DNA of 20,829 bases, taken from contig DATMPQ010000273.1 in the NCBI GenBank assembly GCA_035567015.1, positions 1 through 20,829 of the forward strand, written 5' to 3'. This document shows positions 13,791 through 19,796 of the stretch, one piece after another (position 1 is the first letter of the stretch; each line of letters starts with the position of its first letter). Both the position numbers and the translations under genes were made by a program. The DNA is from AV133 sp035567015 (lineage in GTDB: Bacteria > Verrucomicrobiota > Verrucomicrobiia > Chthoniobacterales > UBA10450). Below the pieces are notes generated by a model, which was given only the letters and a program-made list of their open reading frames with translations, did not search any database and was not told the DNA's origin.

Positions 13791-15040
13791 GCGCTTTTAG
13801 TTCCTGCGCGCGCCAGCGGAACAATGTTTCTCGCTCTGTCCGGCATGATTGAAAACCACGTCCGCGCCTGTTCCGGCGTGGCAAGCTCGCGGTAGTGTCG
13901 AAAGATCATTTGCGGCGAATTGCCCGCCTCCAACGCAATACGGTTCACATCTTGAATCTCTGCGAGCCGGTAAGAGATGAACGAATGCCGTAAAGCGTTC
14001 TGCCTCCATTGCAACTTGGCATTGTCAGCGGCGCGCCGTATCGCTTTGAAGAAACGATCTTTGCTGTGCGGCCACACGCGCGTTGCAGTGCGCGGCGCTG
14101 CGGCCAGCCAGCGCGCCAGATTCTCTGAGATCGGGACGATTCGCCGCGTAGCCGTCTTAGCCTTGTGCGCTGCAACTTCGATGAACCCCGGCCGCCGTTC
14201 GATGTCAGCCCAATCGAGCCGCAAGATTTCCTCTGCGCGCAGCCCCGCAAACGCACTCAGAGCAAGACAGGTCGCGACTTCTGGCGGCGCGCTCGTGAGT
14301 AATGCTGCTAGCTCCGCAGGAGCGAAGATGCCAACTGGCGCGCGTTTCTCACTGCGTTTTTCCACCTTGCAAAGCAAATCAACCTCTTTCGACAACCAGC
14401 CGTGTTTTTGAGCGAACGCGAAAAACGTCCTCAGCATTCGCAGAAAATTATTGTGACTTCGCGGGGACAACCGCAAACGCTGAAAGAAACCAGCAACATC
14501 GTCTGGCACGAGCGCGCTCACGTCGCAATGGAGCGCCTCTTTGAAAGCGCCGAGCCGGTAGCGCAAATCCGCAAGATAAACGGCGCTGACGCCTTTGGCT
14601 GTCTTGGCTGCAATCAGTGCATCAACCGCATCAGCAACCGATTTTCGGGCAATTCCTCGCCCGTGATGGCGTGAATAAAACCGGGCGGCATCAACTAGAG
14701 ACACACCGTCAAGAAGCTTGCGCGCTTCGTTGTACTCGATTGCAGCCGCATCAAGCGGCAATCCGTGGTCGCGGACGGCTTCCAATGCGCGTCCATAAAT
14801 CAGGCGGTCGCGTCCAGTCAGTTGAGCGGCGTCAATATCTCCGCGCGACAATTGCGCCGCCTTTCCTTCGGCCTCAGCAATTGCCTTTTCAAGATCGTTG
14901 AAATGTAGCCGATGACGTTTACCGCCGATGTGGTAAGCGACGCGGTAGTATGTGCCGGTCGGCTTGCGATCACGATAAATTTTCACGGCACACGAGCCCC
15001 GTTTAATGACAATTGGAAACCGTCGTCTTTTCGCTTTCAT
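13787..15040 (-). CDS. Tyrosine recombinase / integrase of the tRNA-Gly element
   Basis: 417 aa from ATG 15040; a TTG at 15091 would add 17 residues but would run through the paired TGTCCGA repeats. In the longer numbering, an N-terminal arm domain (~20-75) is followed by a core-binding SAM-like domain (~130-240) and the catalytic domain (~250-434). Catalytic residues seen are Arg285 (GLRAEE), a Lys near 310-312, Arg368 in NALRHSFISY and Tyr400 in FRHYREL. The usual His of H-x-x-R is Asn365 and the His of G-H-S is Asn391, a variant that may be normal for this lineage. The gene starts 93 bp from the tRNA-Gly repeat and reads inward, as expected. It begins the operon that continues with the 224-aa gene. 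Confidence 0.9.
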   Translation of the reverse strand: MKAKRRRFPIVIKRGSCAVKIYRDRKPTGTYYRVAYHIGGKRHRLHFNDLEKAIAEAEGKAAQLSRGDIDAAQLTGRDRLIYGRALEAVRDHGLPLDAAAIEYNEARKLLDGVSLVDAARFYSRHHGRGIARKSVADAVDALIAAKTAKGVSAVYLADLRYRLGAFKEALHCDVSALVPDDVAGFFQRLRLSPRSHNNFLRMLRTFFAFAQKHGWLSKEVDLLCKVEKRSEKRAPVGIFAPAELAALLTSAPPEVATCLALSAFAGLRAEEILRLDWADIERRPGFIEVAAHKAKTATRRIVPISENLARWLAAAPRTATRVWPHSKDRFFKAIRRAADNAKLQWRQNALRHSFISYRLAEIQDVNRIALEAGNSPQMIFRHYRELATPEQARTWFSIMPDRARNIVPLARAGTKSA

Positions 15041-15061
15041 AGTGCTTAAGTGCGCAAATAT

Positions 15062-15079
15062 TGTCCGAAAAGTGTCCGA
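15062..15079. repeat. Paired TGTCCGA motifs at the right end
   Basis: TGTCCGA lies at 15062-15068 and 15073-15079 (11-bp step), between the integrase start and the tRNA-Gly repeat. The same heptamer pair appears near the left end and at 3165-3181. This suits integrase arm-type sites at the two ends of the element. Confidence 0.6.
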
Positions 15080-15095
15080 TTTTGCAAGCAAAATC
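15078..15095. promoter_or_regulatory. Near-perfect palindrome upstream of the integrase
   Basis: GATTTTGCAAGCAAAATC has 8-bp arms around AA and overlaps the end of the right TGTCCGA pair. It sits in the promoter region of the integrase operon and could be a repressor or excisionase site. Confidence 0.45.
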
Positions 15096-15132
15096 TTTCA
15101 GACAAGCGCAATTTACCTATGAGAAGACAAAC

Positions 15133-15155
15133 AGCGGGCAACGGGAATCGAACCC
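15133..15155. repeat. Right attachment site within tRNA-Gly
   Basis: This is the 23-bp twin of 460-482, covering the T-arm and 3' acceptor strand of tRNA-Gly. The host-side 5' part of the tRNA continues to 15203, and the integrase gene lies on the other side. Confidence 0.85.
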
Positions 15156-15203
15156 GCATGGCCAGCTTGGAAGGCTGGAACTTTACCATTAAGCTATGCC
15201 CGC
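15133..15203 (-). tRNA. tRNA-Gly(UCC)
   Basis: Read on the minus strand, the gene folds as a full cloverleaf. The acceptor stem is GCGGGCA/TGCCCGC with discriminator T. The D arm carries GCTTAATGGTAAAGT. The anticodon stem CCAGC/GCTGG encloses the loop CTTCCAA (anticodon TCC), and the T arm is CGGGT-TCGATTC-CCGT with one mismatch tolerated. CCA is not encoded. Its 3' 23 bases are duplicated at 460-482, so it is the integration target. The element recreates the 3' end and leaves the tRNA functional. Confidence 0.95.
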
Positions 15204-15310
15204 ACGAAAAATAACCTGCCGCGACACCCCATTCCTGCCAAGCTCTTTTTGGCGCGCCGTTGATTCGACCGCTTGCTATTTGGATAGGCGGCGGCTAGCT
15301 ACTTAGGAGT

Positions 15311-16051
15311 ATGAAACTGTTCGGCCTCTCGTTACTTCTCGGCGCTTGCTTGCTCTTTCCCGCCCGCGCTGACGTCACTATCGTGCAAAAGGTTGATGGT
15401 TTGGGCGGCGCCGGTGAAATGACTATGAAGATTAAGGGCGACAAAATGCGGATCGAAGTCTCGCCCCAAATTACCACCATCTTTGATGGAAAAACCGGTG
15501 AATTAACTAATCTGATGAATGATCAGAAGACTGTCGTGCGTATCTCGGCAGACAAAATGAAAGCCGCTGCCGAGATGATAGAAAAGTTCAATTCCAAAAA
15601 AGAGAGCGCGGAAAAAGCGAAGCTCGTTCCGACTGGCAAGAAGGAAACAATCAACGGTTACGAGACCGAGCAATACGCCTATGACGGGCCCAGCTTCAAG
15701 GCCACCTACTGGATCGCGCTCAACTATCCCGACGGCGCCGCCATCCTCCAACAACTCCAAGCCATCAAGTCGGAAGCTTGGAACGCGACCAATACGAAGA
15801 TGCCCGACTATCGCGCCTTCCCTGGGCTGCCCATCCGCACGCATATGACCATGACTAAACAGCATCAGGGAACTGTTTCGAATAACGCCACCTCTGGTAG
15901 TGGCACAGAAATTACGACCACGCTCATTTCCATTAAACAAGATCCGCTCAGCGACGCTGAGTTCACTGTCCCGAAGGATTATCAGGAGATGAGCATGCCC
16001 GACATTTTTGGCGAAAAAAAGGTGATGCCATCCGTTTCGCCGAATCCGTAA
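15311..16051 (+). CDS. Exported DUF4412-like protein
   Basis: 246 aa. A signal peptide is clear (MKLFGLSLLLGACLLFPARA, cleaved before DVTI). The mature part opens with KVDGLGGAGEMTMKIKGDKM and IEVSPQITTIFDGKTGE, the pattern of DUF4412 beta-rich secreted proteins. A Lys/Glu-rich helix follows, then TINGYETEQYAYDGPSFKAT and a threonine-rich C-terminus. The role of the family is unknown to me. AGGAG lies only one base before the ATG, too close for a classical ribosome site. It is outside the element and 14 bp before the maf gene, so they may be co-transcribed. Confidence 0.75.
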   Translation: MKLFGLSLLLGACLLFPARADVTIVQKVDGLGGAGEMTMKIKGDKMRIEVSPQITTIFDGKTGELTNLMNDQKTVVRISADKMKAAAEMIEKFNSKKESAEKAKLVPTGKKETINGYETEQYAYDGPSFKATYWIALNYPDGAAILQQLQAIKSEAWNATNTKMPDYRAFPGLPIRTHMTMTKQHQGTVSNNATSGSGTEITTTLISIKQDPLSDAEFTVPKDYQEMSMPDIFGEKKVMPSVSPNP

Positions 16052-16064
16052 GGCGATTCCGCTG

Positions 16065-16655
16065 ATGCGCGTGGCGACACGGTTGCTGCTCGCCTCGGAT
16101 TCACCCCGCCGCCATGAGCTGCTTGCCACGGCTGGTTTTGAATTCGAAAGCATGTCGCCCGGCGTTGGCGAAAGGTTCGATGTCGATCTTACCCTGTGCG
16201 AGCTGACAGCGTTTAATGCGATCCGCAAGGGGAGGTCGGTTGCTCGTCTGCGCCCGGAAGCGGTCGTCCTCGCGGCCGACACTCTCGTTGGGCTCGATGA
16301 CGAAATTATCGGCAAGCCCACCAATCTTGATCATGCCGCAAAAATTCTGCGCCGCTTGAGCGGACGAGTTCACGAAGTTTGTTCTGCGGTCTTCATCTGT
16401 CATCTTGCTTCCAATAGATCGACAAGTTTTTATGAGATTTCCCGGGTTCGTTTCCATCGATTGAACAAAGAAGAAATCGACAACTACCTCACAGAAGTGA
16501 ACCCGCTCGATAAAGCCGGCTCTTATGCCGCCCAAGGTGGCGGCGCAACAATTATCGCGAGGATCGAGGGCTCGTTCTCCAACGTGATCGGTTTACCGAT
16601 GGAAAAAACGGTTGCCGCGCTCGCTGCGTTCGGCATCGAGCCGAAATCCGCCTAA
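16065..16655 (+). CDS. maf: Maf-family nucleotide pyrophosphatase
   Basis: 196 aa, normal Maf length. Motifs: LLASDSPRRHELL (the S-x-S-P-R-R phosphate-binding start), VLAADTLVGLDDEIIGKP with the catalytic Asp, FHRLNKEEIDNYL, and DKAGSYAAQGGGATIIARI followed by GSFSNVIGLPME. Maf proteins hydrolyse dTTP/UTP or modified NTPs to monophosphates, limiting misincorporation; the D-K-A-G-x-Y pattern leans to the dTTP/UTP type. It follows the DUF4412 gene by 13 bp. Its TAA overlaps the stop of the convergent DUF2127-like gene (CTAA, 16652-16655). Confidence 0.9.
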   Translation: MRVATRLLLASDSPRRHELLATAGFEFESMSPGVGERFDVDLTLCELTAFNAIRKGRSVARLRPEAVVLAADTLVGLDDEIIGKPTNLDHAAKILRRLSGRVHEVCSAVFICHLASNRSTSFYEISRVRFHRLNKEEIDNYLTEVNPLDKAGSYAAQGGGATIIARIEGSFSNVIGLPMEKTVAALAAFGIEPKSA

Positions 16656-17203
16656 CGAGTTTCGACGAATTCTTTCTTCGGCTCGGTGTGCGCTTCTGCT
16701 TTGTCGCGCTTGAGCACGAGATACAAAAACCAAACGATAAAACAATTCGCCAGAAGAATGAGCAGCGCTGCCAAGCTTGGCCGATGAAACATCAGTCGAT
16801 GCCATAGATGCCACGCTTCCAACGGGATTAGTGTTGCGGTTGCAAAAATCATGAGCAGTTCGGCCCAGCGTTTTTGCATGTAAACGCCGATTCCTTCGGT
16901 GAGGAGCACCGCGCAATAGAACAGCGCCAACAGGCCGGTGGCGCGCAAAGTGCCGCCAGCCAGCACATCTTGCAATCTGCTGAGAAGAAAATGGACCGCC
17001 TTGCTGTGGCCCAGTAAGAGTTCTTCGTCAGCCCAGTCCGAAATCGTATCTAGCCAGCCCGTGCGGCTGTTCACAAACAACAGCGAAAAACCGAGTAAGA
17101 ACAAAAGCGCGCCTTTGGCGATTTTGAAGAGCGCGATGATTTTGAGATAACGAACGCGCCGCGGCTCCTGCAAAATAGCAGGAACATGCGCTGCATCATT
17201 CAT
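16652..17203 (-). CDS. DUF2127-like membrane protein
   Basis: 183 aa from ATG 17203. GAAGAG precedes that ATG at a fitting distance; the longer open frame to 17545 only runs through the VOC gene in another frame. The start VRYLKIIALFKIAKGALLFL matches DUF2127-type membrane proteins. About four membrane segments are seen: ~22-45, ~90-115 (GLLALFYCAVLLTEGIGVYM), ~118-135 and ~145-168 (LAALLILLANCFIVWFLYLV). A charged tail follows. The function is unknown. It lies 25 bp after the VOC gene on the same strand, a probable two-gene operon. Confidence 0.8.
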   Translation of the reverse strand: MNDAAHVPAILQEPRRVRYLKIIALFKIAKGALLFLLGFSLLFVNSRTGWLDTISDWADEELLLGHSKAVHFLLSRLQDVLAGGTLRATGLLALFYCAVLLTEGIGVYMQKRWAELLMIFATATLIPLEAWHLWHRLMFHRPSLAALLILLANCFIVWFLYLVLKRDKAEAHTEPKKEFVETR

Positions 17204-17228
17204 GATCGAACTCTTCGCTGAACTCGTT

Positions 17229-17633
17229 TCACTCCGCAACGATTGGATTTTCACGATAGCAGATCTCCAGCTTGTTACCGTCGGGATCTTCGAAGAACAG
17301 CGCGTAGTATCCCGGACTATAACCGGGGCAAACTTCCGGGCCTTCCAGATTTCTCGCGCCGATTTCGTGCACGAGTTTTGCCAGGCGATCGACTTCGTCG
17401 CGCGTGACCGCCCAAAACGCGATACGCGTTCCATTTGGTTGATGATCTGGATCAACTGTGAATCCAAAAAAGTCAGAAGGCCTACCTTCCCCAACTGAGT
17501 AAAACGTACCCCATTCCGCGTCCGAACGGTCGCAAGTAAATCCAAGCTCGGGTAACAGCCTTTCGTAAAATTTCCTTGCCCGCTCGAAATCTTTTACTCG
17601 CAAATCGATATGATCAAGGCGTCGCGTTTTCAT
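17229..17633 (-). CDS. VOC-superfamily (glyoxalase/dioxygenase-like) protein
   Basis: 134 aa. It has the two beta-alpha-beta-beta-beta modules of the VOC fold. The first is LDHIDLRVKDFERARKFYER with metal-ligand type His8, and the second ends YYALFFEDPDGNKLEICYRE with a Glu ligand near the C-terminus. FFGFTVDPDHQPNGTRIAFW forms the centre. These proteins are metal-dependent lyases, dioxygenases or antibiotic-binding proteins; the substrate cannot be told. It heads a short operon with the DUF2127-like gene and is divergent from the exporter genes. Confidence 0.85.
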   Translation of the reverse strand: MKTRRLDHIDLRVKDFERARKFYERLLPELGFTCDRSDAEWGTFYSVGEGRPSDFFGFTVDPDHQPNGTRIAFWAVTRDEVDRLAKLVHEIGARNLEGPEVCPGYSPGYYALFFEDPDGNKLEICYRENPIVAE

Positions 17634-17702
17634 TGGTGACTCGGAACATGGACTTTCAGTCTATGCGGCCAGTAAAGTTGGACTCCGCTAAATCCAAAAC
17701 AT

Positions 17703-17753
17703 CCCCGACTTCCACTCGGGGTTGGCCGCACAGGCAACATGCCTACGTTCCCG
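17703..17753. promoter_or_regulatory. Two short hairpins in the leader between VOC and exporter genes
   Basis: CCCCGA (17703-17708) pairs with TCGGGG (17716-17721) around seven bases. Just downstream AGGCA-ACA-TGCCT forms a second small stem. Both lie in the 200-bp divergent region and might act in regulation of the exporter operon. No T-run follows. Confidence 0.3.
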
Positions 17754-17833
17754 ACGCTGAGCAAGTATGTGAGTCTTGCGTGTCAGGGCATGACTTGCGC
17801 AACAGAATCAAATCCGGTTTCTTGGAGTTCTTC

Positions 17834-18691
17834 GTGCGAGCAAACATCGACAAGTTTTTTTGTGCCACCGCGCTGGTATTGTCGATCCTATTATCCGCTT
17901 GTGGAAATCGGAATAACGCCGTGTCCGGCACGATTGAAGTGGACGAAGTGCATGTCGGGCCGCGCAGCGGCGGGCGCGTGGAGAAAATTTTTGCATGGGA
18001 GGGCGATACCTTGCGTGCCGGTCAACCAATCGTGCAACTGGAAGCAACCGAGTTGCAAGCGCGGCGCGATTTGGCCGCGGCCCAGATCAACACCGCCATT
18101 CACGATGCCGATGCGCAGCAGGCGCAGCTCGATTTCTTGCGCGCCGATGCGAAACGTCAGGCGGATTTGCTCAAACGCAAAGTCGTCTCCCCAAATGACG
18201 CTGAGCGCTCGGTCAGCGCGGCGAAAACGCAGGAGAAAAACGTGGAAGCTGCTAGGATGCGCGTGACGCAAGCGCGCGCTCAGCTCGCCGACATCGACGC
18301 TCAGGTCGCCGAGATGCAGGTGATTTCGCCGGCCGATTCCGTTTTGGAAGTGCTCAGCGTGAAAGTTGGCGACGTCCTTCCGGCCAATCGCGAGGTCGCG
18401 ACGCTGCTCTTGACGGGACATCTCTGGGTGCGCGTTTATGTTCCCGAGTTGTGGCTCGGTTTGATCAAAGTTGGCGAACATGTTCGCGTTCGCGTTGATT
18501 CTTTTCCGGGCAAAGATTTCGACGGCGTCGTCGAGCAGGTGAACCGCCAGGCCGAGTTTACGCCGCGCAATGTTCAAACCGTGGAGGACAGAATCCGTCA
18601 AGTCTTCGGCGTTAAAGTCCGCCTGCCCAATAACGACGACCGATTGCGCGCCGGCATGTCCGCCGATGTTTATTTTCCAAACGCAAAATGA
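17834..18691 (+). CDS. HlyD/YbhG-type periplasmic adaptor lipoprotein of an ABC exporter
   Basis: 285 aa from GTG 17834, with GGAG six bases upstream. A longer frame from 17576 overlaps the VOC gene and lacks a signal at its start. The N-terminus is a lipoprotein signal (ALVLSILLSACGN, lipobox LSAC). The first biotinyl-lipoyl half is DEVHVGPRSGGRVEKIFAWE. A long coiled coil follows (LQARRDLAAAQINTAIHDAD to TQARAQLADIDAQVAEMQV), then the second lipoyl half VISPADSVLEVLSVKVGDVL and a beta-barrel (LWVRVYVPELWLGLIKVGEH). It links an inner-membrane ABC pump to an outer-membrane channel. The ATPase and permease genes follow, as in YbhGFSR. Confidence 0.85.
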   Translation: MRANIDKFFCATALVLSILLSACGNRNNAVSGTIEVDEVHVGPRSGGRVEKIFAWEGDTLRAGQPIVQLEATELQARRDLAAAQINTAIHDADAQQAQLDFLRADAKRQADLLKRKVVSPNDAERSVSAAKTQEKNVEAARMRVTQARAQLADIDAQVAEMQVISPADSVLEVLSVKVGDVLPANREVATLLLTGHLWVRVYVPELWLGLIKVGEHVRVRVDSFPGKDFDGVVEQVNRQAEFTPRNVQTVEDRIRQVFGVKVRLPNNDDRLRAGMSADVYFPNAK

Positions 18692-18710
18692 ATTTGCGTC
18701 AACAAGTGGT

Positions 18711-18825
18711 GTCATCCCGAACGGAAGTGAGGGAGCTCACACAAACAATTCGCGTACGCGAAGGCCGCTTGTGTGATCATTTATTCTGTTGGAGGTCCCT
18801 CGTCGTCTCTGCGACTCGGGATGAC
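18711..18825. repeat. Palindromic REP/MITE-like repeat
   Basis: Outer arms GTCATCCCGA (18711-18720) and TCGGGATGAC (18816-18825) are perfect inverted repeats. Inside them GAGGGA/TCCCTC and ACACAA/TTGTGT also pair, and the centre holds the 14-bp palindrome TTCGCGTACGCGAA (18749-18762). The 115-bp unit can form a long cruciform or RNA hairpin. It fits a dispersed palindromic element seen in soil bacterial genomes. It sits between the adaptor and ATPase genes of the exporter operon. Confidence 0.75.
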
Positions 18826-18830
18826 AAAGC

Positions 18831-19796
18831 ATGAGCGAGGCGATGATTGAGTGCGAAGGTTTGACCAAGCGTTTCGGCACATTCACTGCGGTCGATCACG
18901 TTTCGTTCTCGGTTGCGAAAGGCTCGATCTTTGGATTCCTCGGCCCGAATGGGTCCGGCAAATCAACGATGATTCGGATGCTGTGCGGAATTCTGGAGCC
19001 GAGCGACGGGACTGCCCGCATCGGCGGCCACGACATCATTCGCGAGGGTGAAGCGATCAAAGAAATGATCGGCTATATGTCGCAAAAGTTTTCGCTCTAC
19101 GACGAGCTGACGACGAACGAGAACCTGATTTTTGCCGGCAAACTCTATGGCTTGCGCGGCCGGGAATTAAATCAGCGTCGTGACGAAATGATCGCGGTCA
19201 CGCATCTCGAGCCGTTTATCAAGATGCGCGCCGCGCTGCTTTCCGGCGGAATGCGCCAGCGCCTGGCCATGGCCTGCTCGCTGATGCACAAACCGACCGT
19301 GCTGTTTCTCGACGAGCCGACTGCCGGCATCGACCCGGTCGCGCGCCGCGAGTTGTGGGATTTGCTTTTCGAGTTCGCGGGTAAAGGCATGACGCTTTTC
19401 GTCACGACGCATTACATGGACGAAGCGGAACGCTGCGATCATGTCGGCTACATTTACATGTCGAAGTTGATCGTGTGCGGCGAACCGGACGAGTTGAAGC
19501 AGATGCCGGAGGTGAGTCCTCCCGGGACGCGACGCTTGGACGTGATCTGCGACCATGTGACAACCGCCCTGCAAGCGATGCATCAGCTTGATGGCGTGCG
19601 CAGCGCAACGGTCTTCGGGCAATCGATGCATTTGCTTGTCGATGAAAAAGTGAAACGGGCGGAAATAGACGAGAAGCTGCGGAGCGTCGGCGTCAGTCAC
19701 ACTGAAATTCATGAGATTGGCCCGTCGCTCGAAGATGTCTTCGTCACACTTTCCGCGAAACATGCCAGTGAAAATCAGCGCCAACGCGCTGCTTGA
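18831..19796 (+). CDS. ABC transporter ATP-binding protein (YbhF/DrrA-like)
   Basis: 321 aa. Walker A GPNGSGKSTMIR (~43-54), Q-loop near MSQKFSLYDE, signature LSGGMRQRLAMA (~138), Walker B TVLFLDEPTAGID (~156-168) and H-loop VTTHYMDEAERC are intact. The ~90-residue C-terminal part resembles the regulatory tail of drug-exporter ATPases (CGEPDELKQ ... GPSLEDVFVTL). It energises the ABC-2 permease whose ATG directly follows its stop. It is a single-domain ATPase, unlike the two-domain E. coli YbhF. Confidence 0.93.
   Translation: MSEAMIECEGLTKRFGTFTAVDHVSFSVAKGSIFGFLGPNGSGKSTMIRMLCGILEPSDGTARIGGHDIIREGEAIKEMIGYMSQKFSLYDELTTNENLIFAGKLYGLRGRELNQRRDEMIAVTHLEPFIKMRAALLSGGMRQRLAMACSLMHKPTVLFLDEPTAGIDPVARRELWDLLFEFAGKGMTLFVTTHYMDEAERCDHVGYIYMSKLIVCGEPDELKQMPEVSPPGTRRLDVICDHVTTALQAMHQLDGVRSATVFGQSMHLLVDEKVKRAEIDEKLRSVGVSHTEIHEIGPSLEDVFVTLSAKHASENQRQRAA

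Larger units (their letters stand above)
460..15155. mobile_element. tRNA-Gly-integrated genetic element or stacked island of about 14.7 kb
   Basis: Borders are the 23-bp direct repeats at 460-482 and 15133-15155. The right repeat lies within an intact tRNA-Gly, with a tyrosine recombinase gene (13787-15040) starting less than 100 bp inside it. The same operon carries an excisionase-type HTH and an AEP-type primase, as in integrative plasmids and phage satellites. I see no capsid, portal, large terminase or conjugation genes, so independent transfer is not evident. Cargo comprises DprA-like plus PRTase, HAD plus membrane plus Mom-like, and ECF/anti-sigma/TPR-CHAT genes. The internal end-like repeat at 3136-3183 suggests two elements in tandem, or one element beside a remnant, so the single-element span is an upper bound. 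Confidence 0.7.

Noticed and set aside
17204..17545. 114-codon N-terminal extension of the DUF2127-like protein
   Set aside because: It is the VOC gene read in another frame; ATG 17203 begins the conserved part.
17576..17833. 86-codon N-terminal extension of the HlyD-type protein
   Set aside because: It overlaps the VOC gene start, has no signal features, and GTG 17834 has a good ribosome site and lipoprotein signal.
17891..18715. Long open frames opposite the adaptor and ABC genes (17891-18715, 19167-19997, 19998-20651 on the minus strand)
   Set aside because: They are antisense shadows of well-identified genes, with biased composition and no motifs.
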